Shown: positions 46,601-54,698 of the stretch, in pieces
Numbering within the stretch: position 1 is the first letter of the stretch
How the letters are laid out: every line of letters starts with the position of its first letter
Source of the DNA: Periweissella fabaria
GTDB lineage: Bacteria > Bacillota > Bacilli > Lactobacillales > Lactobacillaceae
Reading direction: 5' to 3'
DNA length: 64,000 nucleotides
NCBI RefSeq assembly: GCF_918814575.1
Contig: NZ_CAKKNS010000008.1
Coordinates: 45,561 to 109,560, forward strand
Made by a program: the position numbers and the translations under genes
Notes under the pieces: model-generated
Seen by the model: only the letters and a program-made list of their open reading frames with translations
What the model was told of the DNA's origin: nothing
Databases searched by the model: none

Positions 46601-48061
46601 TTATTTTGAAGCGAATTTTTTATCCGCCCATTTGGCAAGGAACGTCAATAACGTAATGATAATTAAGTACATCATTGCTACAATGAACCATACGCGGAAA
46701 CCTTGCATATTACGTGAAATAATTACCGTTCCTGTTTGCGTTAATTCGATAATTCCAATTGCCGATAAAATCGAAGTATCTTTCAATGTAATAATGAATT
46801 GGTTAACAAACGATGGAATCATAAGTTTAATCCCTTGTGGCATGATAACTTTCCGCATTGCTTTCCAGTAAGGTAATCCTAGTGAACGGGCTGCTTCCAT
46901 TTGACCAGCGTCAACGTGTTTCAAACCACCGGCTACAAAGGCTGCAATATAAGCTCCTTCATTCAATGTCAAAGTTATTAATCCAGCAGCAATAGCGGGA
47001 ATCTTTGTACCCGTTAATGATGGTAAACCAATGTAAATAAAGAATGCTAACACTAGCAGTGGTAATCCACGGAAAATATAGATAACTGTACTTGAGAATC
47101 CATGGGCAAATTTATTTGGTACGACTGCCAAGACCCCAATTAAAACCCCAAAAATGGTGGCAAAAACAATCCCGAAAATGGTTAATTGAAGAGTTTTAAT
47201 CATCCCACTAATGAATTGATTTTTATTTTGTTTCAATAAACCAATAATTGAATTATTTTCTTTGGCATCACCAGAAAATTTAGCTTCATTTGATCCAAGA
47301 TATTTTGCAACAATTTTATCGTACGTACCATCTTTTTTGATAGCTGCATAACCAGCATTAAACTTAGCAAGTAATTCTTTATTTTGACCCTTTTTAACGG
47401 CAAATCCGTACTCACCACCATTAGCTGGTTGCGTAATAATCTTTAACTTAACCCCATTTTTAATGGCGTATTTCATGACAGGATCATCTTCAAAAGCTGC
47501 AGCGGCGTTACCTAAAGCAACAGCATTATACATTGTATTTGAATCATTAAAGTACGTTACTTTAAAGCCATATTTCTTTTGAATTGATACCGCATATTGC
47601 GCTGAACCAGTTCCTGTTTTTAAGGCAACTGTTTTTCCCCGTAATTGGTTCAAATCAGTAATTCCGCTCTTAGGACTAACTGCAGCAATAATTCCGGTCT
47701 TGTAATATGGTGTTCCAAAATCATAAACTTGTTGGCGTTCAGGCGTAATTGTCATCCCTGCAATAATGGCATCAAATTGCCCTGAGAGGACGCCTTGTGC
47801 CCCAGAGTTAAAGGCAATTGGTACTAACTTATACGTAAAGTGTTCTTTTTTGGCAATCGCACTTAACATATCCATATCGATACCAACATACTTGCCATTT
47901 TGCCCTTGAAATTCAAATGGTGCAAAGGTTGTATCTGTTGTAATAACATAGTGCGGTTCTTTTGTATCAGCATGCGCCGTTGTGGTATTAAAGACGATTA
48001 ATCCTAGTAACATGGTTACCATTAACCAACTAGCCTTAAGCCATGTATGTTTTTTCATCAT
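46601..48061 (-). CDS. glnP: Glutamine-type ABC transporter, fused substrate-binding and permease protein (copy 2)
   Basis: A 486-aa paralogue of the 44009-45463 protein with the same order: signal peptide (1-31, cut near AHADTKEP), binding domain (TTDTTFAPFEFQGQNGKYVG) and permease domain with the EAA loop AGQMEAARSLGLPYWKAM. The ligand-proximal YPPFE of copy 1 reads FAPFE here, so specificity may differ. It pairs with the ATPase 17 nt upstream. Confidence 0.92.
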   Translation of the reverse strand: MMKKHTWLKASWLMVTMLLGLIVFNTTTAHADTKEPHYVITTDTTFAPFEFQGQNGKYVGIDMDMLSAIAKKEHFTYKLVPIAFNSGAQGVLSGQFDAIIAGMTITPERQQVYDFGTPYYKTGIIAAVSPKSGITDLNQLRGKTVALKTGTGSAQYAVSIQKKYGFKVTYFNDSNTMYNAVALGNAAAAFEDDPVMKYAIKNGVKLKIITQPANGGEYGFAVKKGQNKELLAKFNAGYAAIKKDGTYDKIVAKYLGSNEAKFSGDAKENNSIIGLLKQNKNQFISGMIKTLQLTIFGIVFATIFGVLIGVLAVVPNKFAHGFSSTVIYIFRGLPLLVLAFFIYIGLPSLTGTKIPAIAAGLITLTLNEGAYIAAFVAGGLKHVDAGQMEAARSLGLPYWKAMRKVIMPQGIKLMIPSFVNQFIITLKDTSILSAIGIIELTQTGTVIISRNMQGFRVWFIVAMMYLIIITLLTFLAKWADKKFASK

Positions 48062-48078
48062 ATTTCTCTCTTTCCTGC

Positions 48079-48816
48079 CTAGACGTTTAGAACTTTATTC
48101 AAGAAGTCTTGTGCTCGTGGATCTTGAGGGTTATTGAACACTTCTTCCGGTGTCCCTTGCTCACGAATGTATCCATCAGCGAAGAAAACCACACGGTCGG
48201 CAACTTGCTTAGCAAAACCCATTTCATGTGTTACCACAATCATCGTCATCCCATCTTCGGCTAAATCCCGCATAACTTGTAATACATCCCCCACCATTTC
48301 AGGATCCAACGCTGAGGTAGGTTCATCAAATAACATGATGCTTGGCTTCATTGCAAGCGCCCGAGCAATCGCCACCCGTTGTTTTTGACCACCAGACAAT
48401 TGGGTTGGTTTAGCATCTGCTTTTTCTGCTAAGCCAACTTGGGTTAGCAATTGCATCCCCAATGCCTTAGCGTCTTCTTTTGACATTTTTCCTAATTCAA
48501 CCGGCGCTAAAATAACATTTTCTAAAACTGATAAATGTGGAAAAAGGTTAAAGTGTTGGAAAACCATTCCGACATTTTCACGAACTTTATTAATATCTGT
48601 TTTTTTATCAACCAAGTTATAGCCATTAATTAAAATTTCACCACTTGTTGGGTCTTCTAATTTATTCAATGTCCGTAAAAAAGTACTTTTTCCTGATCCA
48701 GATGGACCAATCATTACGACGACTTCATTTTCCTGGACCTCAAGATTAATCCCTTTAAGCACTTCATTATCACCATATGCTTTATGTAAATCTTTTACGG
48801 TTACCTTTGCTGTCAT
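48079..48816 (-). CDS. glnQ: Amino acid ABC transporter ATP-binding protein (copy 2)
   Basis: A 245-aa ATPase with Walker [46 protein letters not shown] and [10 protein letters not shown], nearly the same as copy 1, including the C-terminus [33 protein letters not shown] precedes the ATG. Same operon layout as copy 1. Confidence 0.95.
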   Translation of the reverse strand: MTAKVTVKDLHKAYGDNEVLKGINLEVQENEVVVMIGPSGSGKSTFLRTLNKLEDPTSGEILINGYNLVDKKTDINKVRENVGMVFQHFNLFPHLSVLENVILAPVELGKMSKEDAKALGMQLLTQVGLAEKADAKPTQLSGGQKQRVAIARALAMKPSIMLFDEPTSALDPEMVGDVLQVMRDLAEDGMTMIVVTHEMGFAKQVADRVVFFADGYIREQGTPEEVFNNPQDPRAQDFLNKVLNV

Positions 48817-48933
48817 GTTAGTTCCTCCGGCTCCAAGCCATTTATTTTAATCAAAGTTTGGTTTTATTAGGTTTAAACCAATCATTAGTTTTCAATTTTC
48901 AAATTTTAAGAATAATTATGAACAATAATGGAA

Positions 48934-48960
48934 TACTAAATAATAATATTCGTTTTAGTA
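48934..48960. repeat. Inverted repeat TACTAAA/TTTAGTA upstream of glnQ copy 2
   Basis: Two 7-nt arms separated by 13 nt, directly after the leader terminator. The + strand shares GAACAATA, ACTAAA, TTCG and TTTAGT in the same order with the copy 1 element at 46321-46360. Confidence 0.4.
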
Positions 48961-48968
48961 ATTTATAT

Positions 48969-49004
48969 AAAAAAATAGACTTACGTGTTTTCACATAAGT
49001 CTAC
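48969..49004 (-). terminator. Leader terminator upstream of glnQ copy 2
   Basis: On the - strand, TAGACTTATGTG/CACGTAAGTCTA with loop AAAA, followed by TTTTTTT. One pair is a G-U wobble only in this orientation, showing that it acts on the minus-strand leader. Confidence 0.85.
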
Positions 49005-49030
49005 TCCAAAGATTCATAACTACATGAGTT

Positions 49031-49120
49031 TCAATCACTGAAAATAACTAATGCAAAATAAACACAATTACTCGTGGTCTCTTGATTATTACTTTCGTGA
49101 TTCTGCAATCGAAACTTCAT
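49031..49120 (-). CDS. Short leader ORF, 29 aa, upstream of the copy 2 transporter
   Basis: ATG 49120 follows GGGG by 10 nt. The peptide MKFRLQNHESNNQETTSN then CVYFALVIFSD contains four Asn and two Gln in residues 6-18. A promoter lies upstream (49153-49181) and a terminator 27 nt after the stop. It is the positional counterpart of the 46413-46511 ORF. Confidence 0.4.
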   Translation of the reverse strand: MKFRLQNHESNNQETTSNCVYFALVIFSD

Positions 49121-49152
49121 GATTAATTTACCCCAAAACTTTCATTAACAGA

Positions 49153-49181
49153 AGTTTACCAGTTTTTAAGCAAATTGTCAT
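49153..49181 (-). promoter_or_regulatory. Promoter of leader ORF / copy 2 transporter
   Basis: On the - strand, ATGACA (49176-49181), 17-nt spacer, TAAACT (49153-49158). It begins 7 nt after the pepV stop codon. Confidence 0.6.
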
Positions 49182-49187
49182 TATTTT

Positions 49188-50597
49188 TTATTTTGTGGCT
49201 AAACGTTCAATCGCTTCACCATAGATGGCAGCAGCCTTAGTCAATGATTCAATGGTCATAAATTCATTAACTTGGTGCATGGTGTCTTCATCCCCTGGGA
49301 ACAAAGCTCCAAAGGCAACTCCACGATCCATTAGACGACCATAAGTACCACCACCGACAACTTCTGGCTTACCATCTAAACCAGTTTGGTGGTTGTAGAC
49401 ATCAATCAAAGTCTTCACAATTTCATCGTCCTCTGGTACAAAGTGAGGTGCCATGTGGTGTCCTTGAATCTCAACTTCGGCTTCAAAACCATCTAAATGA
49501 TTGGCAATTCCTTGACCAATACTTTCAAAATCAACACCCTTAGGGTAACGGAAATTCAAGTTGATGAAGCCTGGTTGGCCAGCATCAAAACGTTGAATTC
49601 CGATGTTCATTGTAAGTGGTCCCATGATATCGTCGGTAAAGTTAATTCCTAACTTAGTTGCAAGCGCATCATCATGTACCGCTTGACCTAAGAAGTGAAC
49701 ATACCCTTTAGCAGTTCCACCAAATGCAAATTGGTCTAAGAAGTTAGCTAAGTAAGTACCGGCATTTTCACCAATTTCTGGGCTAGCACCGTGAACTTGC
49801 TTACCGTTAACTGTAAATTGAATTCCTTCTGGTAATGGATCAACAGATCCAGTTACCTTAGGGTTTGCTGCTAAGAACTTGTTGAATGCATCAATAACTG
49901 CACTGGCATCTGGTGCTGAAACTAAGGCAACTGCTTTACCAGGCACCATGTTGGGACGTAAGCCTGATTCGAATTTAATTAATTCAAAGTCACCTTCATT
50001 GGTAGCATTGAATTTAACTTCATATGTTACGTTTCCTTTTTCACCATTAATCACTGGGAATTCTGCATCTGGTGAGAATCCCATGGTTGGTTGTGGTTCA
50101 ACTTCAAAGTAACGATCCATGTCTTTCCAATCGTTTTCTTCATCTGTCCCAACGATAAAACGTACGCGACGCTTCAATGGTGCACCAGAATCTTTAAGAA
50201 TCTTCATACCGTAAAATGCGGCCATTCCAGGGCCTTTATCATCAGAAGCACCGCGGGCAATCAATTTACCATCTTTGATAACTGGTTCAAATGGGTTACT
50301 ATCCCAACCTTCACCGGCTGGCATAACATCAACGTGAGCCAAAACAGCAACTGATTCTTCAGCATCTTCTGGGCCAATTTCAGCATATCCAACGATATTA
50401 TCGATGTTTTTTGTCCGGAAACCAGCTTCTTTAGCGATTTCCAAGAACTTTTCTAACGCAGCTTTAGGACCAGGGCCCACAGGGGCATCCTTAGTCGCAA
50501 GGGCGTCATCTCGGACACTTTCAATCCGTAACATAGTTTGTAAGTCATTTAAAAAATCTTCTTGGCGTGTTGCAATCTCTGCTTTCCAGTCAATCAT
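49188..50597 (-). CDS. pepV: Dipeptidase PepV (M20 family)
   Basis: Two-zinc dipeptidase (469 aa) with broad specificity for N-terminal hydrophobic dipeptides. Zinc and catalytic residues lie in LAHVDVMPAGEGW (His), GASDDKGPG (bridging Asp), GTDEENDW (catalytic Glu pair), GFSPDAEFPV (Asp) and the final MHQVNEF (His). A lid domain occupies about residues 185-380. GGAGGATTAATCG precedes ATG 50597. It faces away from nnrD. Confidence 0.95.
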   Translation of the reverse strand: MIDWKAEIATRQEDFLNDLQTMLRIESVRDDALATKDAPVGPGPKAALEKFLEIAKEAGFRTKNIDNIVGYAEIGPEDAEESVAVLAHVDVMPAGEGWDSNPFEPVIKDGKLIARGASDDKGPGMAAFYGMKILKDSGAPLKRRVRFIVGTDEENDWKDMDRYFEVEPQPTMGFSPDAEFPVINGEKGNVTYEVKFNATNEGDFELIKFESGLRPNMVPGKAVALVSAPDASAVIDAFNKFLAANPKVTGSVDPLPEGIQFTVNGKQVHGASPEIGENAGTYLANFLDQFAFGGTAKGYVHFLGQAVHDDALATKLGINFTDDIMGPLTMNIGIQRFDAGQPGFINLNFRYPKGVDFESIGQGIANHLDGFEAEVEIQGHHMAPHFVPEDDEIVKTLIDVYNHQTGLDGKPEVVGGGTYGRLMDRGVAFGALFPGDEDTMHQVNEFMTIESLTKAAAIYGEAIERLATK

Positions 50598-50650
50598 CGA
50601 TTAATCCTCCATTTAATAAGTTAAATTTATTTTATCACAATCTGGTTTGA

Positions 50651-50656
50651 TATAAT
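50651..50656 (+). promoter_or_regulatory. Promoter -10 box (TATAAT) of nnrD
   Basis: Perfect TATAAT 50 nt before the nnrD ATG; the -35 region is weak. Confidence 0.5.
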
Positions 50657-50706
50657 GTAGTTAATTGATTACAATCCTAAAATTCATGGTGAGGAGCGTT
50701 AGTAAA

Positions 50707-51534
50707 ATGAACATTATTGACCAAAATCTAGTTGCAAAAGTAATTACACCACGACCAATCGATTCCTATAAAGGCACCTATGGACGCATTATGTTGATTG
50801 GGGGCTTTGAACATTATCATGGTGCAATCATATTAGCCAGTAAAGCGGCCGTCTACGGTGGTAGTGGCCTGGTGACTGTCGTGACAGCTCCTGAAACAAT
50901 TACCGCACTTAATACTGAGCTACCCGAAGCCATGGCCCTTAGCTACCATGATAGTTATCAAGATTTTATTGCTACACAAGATGTCATCGTAATTGGCCCT
51001 GGATTAGGTACAAGTCTCCATGCTTTAACTATTTTAAAAGAAATCCTAACAAGCATCAGCCCTAACCAAACTTTAATTGTCGATGGCTCAGCTTTAACGT
51101 TACTAGCTCGTCATCAACTGCAATTACCAACGACGAAACTAACTGTTTTAACACCACACCAAATGGAATGGCAACGCGTTAGTGGTCTCAAAATTATTAA
51201 CCAGACGCCTACTAACAATCAAGTAATTGTTGATCAATTACAGGCTATCGTTATTGTTAAAAAACATCATTCGGAACTCTATACACCGCACGCTCCTGCC
51301 CAAAAAATAATCGTTGGTGGCCCTTATCAAGCGACTGGCGGGATGGGTGATACTTTAGCTGGTCTTGTTGGTAGTTTCCTTGGTCAATTTAAACCTAATG
51401 CTACAACTGTGGCCGCCGCCCTTTATTTACATAGTGCAATAGCAGATGAACTAGCTCAACAGCAATACGTTGTTCTTCCAAGTCAAATTAGTGCGCAATT
51501 GCCGCTCTTTATGGCCCGTTTTGCCCAACAATAA
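50707..51534 (+). CDS. nnrD: ADP-dependent NAD(P)H-hydrate dehydratase
   Basis: Repairs hydrated NADH/NADPH back to the active cofactor (275 aa, ribokinase-like fold). Conserved parts: HKGTYGRIMLIGGF-like start (here YKGTYGRIMLIGG), AAVYGGSGLVTVVT, VIGPGLGT, TVLTPHQMEW, and the anion-hole/catalytic GATGGMGDTLAGLVGSFL-like segment (here YQATGGMGDTLAGLVGSFLG). I start it at ATG 50707, ten nt after GAGGAG. No NnrE epimerase domain is attached. Confidence 0.94.
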   Translation: MNIIDQNLVAKVITPRPIDSYKGTYGRIMLIGGFEHYHGAIILASKAAVYGGSGLVTVVTAPETITALNTELPEAMALSYHDSYQDFIATQDVIVIGPGLGTSLHALTILKEILTSISPNQTLIVDGSALTLLARHQLQLPTTKLTVLTPHQMEWQRVSGLKIINQTPTNNQVIVDQLQAIVIVKKHHSELYTPHAPAQKIIVGGPYQATGGMGDTLAGLVGSFLGQFKPNATTVAAALYLHSAIADELAQQQYVVLPSQISAQLPLFMARFAQQ

Positions 51535-51541
51535 TCCCAAT

Positions 51542-51572
51542 AAAAAAGCCAACCTAATGGTTGGCTTTTTTA
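51542..51572. terminator. Bidirectional intrinsic terminator
   Basis: The stem AAAAAGCCAACC/GGTTGGCTTTTT with loop TAAT between convergent nnrD and the ATP-grasp gene. Confidence 0.93.
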
Positions 51573-52799
51573 TTAAGCTTTAAAATATTTAGCATAGTAT
51601 TTGGCAAAATTACGATTAGCTCGCCAGTAATTCATAAACCGTTGATAGTTCCAATCAGCAGCATATTTGTAGGTATAGCCATATTTACCGTCAGCTAATA
51701 ATTTAAGGGCCACATCAGTTGCCGCATTGTTACGCGCATATTTTTTAAATAAACGCGGACTAATCGCCATCCAAACCTGCCATTTACTTTGATCAGCGTT
51801 AGCAAAGACCACCGGCTTTTCACCAAGAGTACCGTCATAATCACTAATTAAATATTCCATCCAATTAACGCCATTTAGGCTCGCCCAGAAATTCGAACGA
51901 CCTAAACGAACATTCATTTCAAAGACCTTAAACTTATGATCACGTTGATCATATTTCAAATCAAAGTTGGCAAAGCCGGTAATATTAAGTGACTCCAAAA
52001 AGCCAACATATTGGCGATAAATGTCTTCATTGTAATCAGGCATAATGGCCATGTGATTTCCCCGCCCTTGTGGACCAGGATCTTCAATCAACGCATGCCC
52101 CATTGAGATAACTCGGACTTTATGATTTTGATCAATATAAGCCGTCAAATTCCGTTCATAGGAGTCATCACCCGGAATCATATCTTGCATTGTAAAGGTA
52201 CTTGTATAACCATTTTCATAAGCCAATTTGATAACTTCATTTAACTCTTCTGTTGAGTTAATAAAATAGATTTTCTTATGACCTGGAAAATATAAATCCA
52301 TCCATTCAACCGAGTTATCAGATTTTAAAATTACTGGATAACCCCAAGGCGAGATGACTTCATGGTCAACATCAGCTGCTGAAATGCGTTGTGTAGCCGG
52401 CATATCTAAACCATATGCGGCTGCTAAAGGTTCAAATGTTTCTTTGTGGTTTAATTCGATCATACGTTCATAATCGACATATGGAATCACAAAATATTCA
52501 CTAAGCGCTGCTTTATGTTTAGCAATGAGGGCGGCATATTTATCACCTGAACCAACTAAAATAGTTGCTTGACCAGCCGCTTTAAATTGTTGACCAATCT
52601 TAGTAATTTCAGTAATAAAAATCGGATCGTCATTAATACCTGGTACTAATTTTACCTCAATAATCTCACTATTACGTGTCGCCGTCATTGGATTAGCGGC
52701 GGCCAAAATTGTTGATTTAACCCCATAGGCTTCATGAATTTCTCGAGCTGAGCCATAGATACTTTCATCACTACCTAAAAACAAAACTTGGTGTTGCAT
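51573..52799 (-). CDS. ATP-grasp carboxylate-amine ligase, D-aspartate-ligase-like
   Basis: A 408-aa ATP-grasp enzyme. The N-terminal GSDESIYGSAREIHEAYG, the ATP-grasp region (YPVILKSDNSVEW about 170-185; TMQDMIPGDDSYERN), and the metal-binding FEMNVRLGRSNFW resemble the D-Asp ligase Asl, which adds D-Asp to the Lys side chain of UDP-MurNAc-pentapeptide. It is 20 nt downstream of a murJ-like flippase, with femX next, all cell-wall precursor genes. Substrate not proven: if the branch here is L-amino acids made by FemX, this ligase may make something else. No signal peptide. Confidence 0.72.
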   Translation of the reverse strand: MQHQVLFLGSDESIYGSAREIHEAYGVKSTILAAANPMTATRNSEIIEVKLVPGINDDPIFITEITKIGQQFKAAGQATILVGSGDKYAALIAKHKAALSEYFVIPYVDYERMIELNHKETFEPLAAAYGLDMPATQRISAADVDHEVISPWGYPVILKSDNSVEWMDLYFPGHKKIYFINSTEELNEVIKLAYENGYTSTFTMQDMIPGDDSYERNLTAYIDQNHKVRVISMGHALIEDPGPQGRGNHMAIMPDYNEDIYRQYVGFLESLNITGFANFDLKYDQRDHKFKVFEMNVRLGRSNFWASLNGVNWMEYLISDYDGTLGEKPVVFANADQSKWQVWMAISPRLFKKYARNNAATDVALKLLADGKYGYTYKYAADWNYQRFMNYWRANRNFAKYYAKYFKA

Positions 52800-52819
52800 A
52801 TTATGCCCCCTACAATTAG

Positions 52820-54478
52820 TTACTTAATTTTTAATTTTCGTTTTAACCGAACAATACGTTGGCCAAATAGTTGTTCTGCAAACTTAGATTTTAAGATAAG
52901 GTAAGTATACACCCCTCCACCGAATATCATGCCAAACATGGCAATAATAAATTGTGTTAGGCGGCCAGTTGATGGCAAGAAAATTCCTAATCCACTAACC
53001 ATAATACTTGCAATTAGTCCCATAATAATCGCACTAATAATTACGTATATTACCATGGGCATCATCGCTTTATAGTTAATTTCATAAGTTGATTTTAGCT
53101 TATGCAAAATAACAATGCTAGCCACCCCAAAGCCAACAAACGATGCTACTAATGGCCCCATCGCTCCAAATGAAGCCGTGGCTGGTACTTGTAAAATCAA
53201 TTTAATGATAATCCCAATTGCTAATGATTTTAAAGCAAGAGCATTATTTGATAAACCTTGCGTAACGGTTGATAAAATCGTAAATAACCCAAATAAAATT
53301 CCTAAATATGATGAGAATTGTAAGATTAAAGTTCCCATCGTTGCAATTGTAGTATTACCAAAACCATAAAAGGTAATATATAATGGCCGGGCAATCGCGG
53401 CCATTCCAATTGCAGCTGGAATCATCACCACCACAAACAATTCCAAGGTAAACCGAATTTGTGAGGCGATTTCTTTTTTATCATTCCGTGTATGGGCAGC
53501 CGCTAATAACGGAATGGCGGTACTTCCCATGGCAACTGCTAACGAAATAACAATCATAATTAATTTATTGGCATTAAAATCAAAAATTGCATATTGGCTA
53601 TTTAACTCAGCATACGTAAAATTCGTAAAGCGTTGCATAATATCAAAATATGAATATTGATCAATAATTTGAAAAATTGGAATTGCTGAACCAACAACAA
53701 CAAACGGAATCGCTTGAAAAATAACTTGCGCAAAAATTCGCTTATTAGAAATAGTTGTTTCATTTTTACTTTGTAAACTTAAATCATGGAAATATGTTCG
53801 TTGCCGATACAGGACCCATACAAGTACGGCGATTCCACCTAAAGCACCAACAAAAGCGGCAAAGGTTGATTGAACGACTGCATCTTGCCACTTGCCATGG
53901 TTAACGCTTAAAATAAACCAGGTCATAAACAGCATATAGATGACACGTAAGACTTGTTCAATAAATTGAGAAAATGATGATGATGCCATTTGGTTGTTTC
54001 CTTGGAAAAAACCACGTGTCATACTAAGAATTGGAATAATTAAAATTGCTGGGGCTAACGAATGGAGGACTGGAATTACATTTGGATCCCCACCTGATAA
54101 TTCGGGGGCAAAAATCCATATTCCACCGGCCGCAATTAACCCTGTAATTAAGCCAATAACTAACGATGTTCGGTAAAGTTTTAAAGCTAAATTATATTCA
54201 CCTTCAGCATTATAGCGGGCCACTAACTTGGACACGGCTGATGGTACCCCTGCAGTGGCAGCCATTAACGCCAATGCATATAAATTATATCCTTTTGAGA
54301 ACAACGCATTTCCTTGGTATTGCATCTCGCCAAACATGGCCGCCCACGGAATAATATACAACGCCCCAATAATCCGCGACATAATAGTACCGGCAACTAA
54401 CCAAAATGACCCTCGTAGCATTTGCTTTTTATTATCTTGAATGTTTTTTTGCTCCACTTGAAGCGGTTCTTCAGACAT
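52820..54478 (-). CDS. murJ: MurJ-like lipid II flippase (YtgP type MOP protein)
   Basis: A 552-aa membrane protein with about 14 helices, in the MOP superfamily branch of Bacillus YtgP (MurJ), which exports lipid II. Typical parts are LRGSFWLVAGTIMSRIIGALYIIPW (key part GTIMSRIIGALYIIPW), AGVPSAVSKLVARYNAEG, MTRGFFQGNNQM and the basic C-terminal tail. A short acidic N-terminal extension precedes the first helix. AGGAAG precedes the ATG. Export of another lipid-linked sugar cannot be excluded. Confidence 0.85.
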   Translation of the reverse strand: MSEEPLQVEQKNIQDNKKQMLRGSFWLVAGTIMSRIIGALYIIPWAAMFGEMQYQGNALFSKGYNLYALALMAATAGVPSAVSKLVARYNAEGEYNLALKLYRTSLVIGLITGLIAAGGIWIFAPELSGGDPNVIPVLHSLAPAILIIPILSMTRGFFQGNNQMASSSFSQFIEQVLRVIYMLFMTWFILSVNHGKWQDAVVQSTFAAFVGALGGIAVLVWVLYRQRTYFHDLSLQSKNETTISNKRIFAQVIFQAIPFVVVGSAIPIFQIIDQYSYFDIMQRFTNFTYAELNSQYAIFDFNANKLIMIVISLAVAMGSTAIPLLAAAHTRNDKKEIASQIRFTLELFVVVMIPAAIGMAAIARPLYITFYGFGNTTIATMGTLILQFSSYLGILFGLFTILSTVTQGLSNNALALKSLAIGIIIKLILQVPATASFGAMGPLVASFVGFGVASIVILHKLKSTYEINYKAMMPMVIYVIISAIIMGLIASIMVSGLGIFLPSTGRLTQFIIAMFGMIFGGGVYTYLILKSKFAEQLFGQRIVRLKRKLKIK

Positions 54479-54635
54479 TTTAACTTCCTACTTTCATTAC
54501 TATACAATCCCTTCATTTTATCTAATTTTGGCCTGAATAACAATAAAGCATTAATTAATAATTATTTGCTTCACAAAATTAAGGACTTTCGGGCGCTTAA
54601 AGTAACTGCACGCATTGTCACTCAATAAAACTAAA

Positions 54636-54677
54636 ATAAAAACAGCTTGGAAATTTAAAATTCCAAGCTGTTTTTAT
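54636..54677 (-). terminator. Intrinsic terminator of femX
   Basis: The stem AAAAACAGCTTGGAA/TTCCAAGCTGTTTTT with an AT loop, after the femX stop on the - strand. The core is identical to the terminator at 43940-43978. Confidence 0.9.
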
Positions 54678-54698
54678 TTAAATTAATCAATCACCCGA

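Noticed and set aside
54422..54628. 68-codon + strand frame over the murJ start and the gap after it
   Set aside because: Overlaps the coding start of murJ on the other strand and has no ribosome-binding site; composition follows AT bias.
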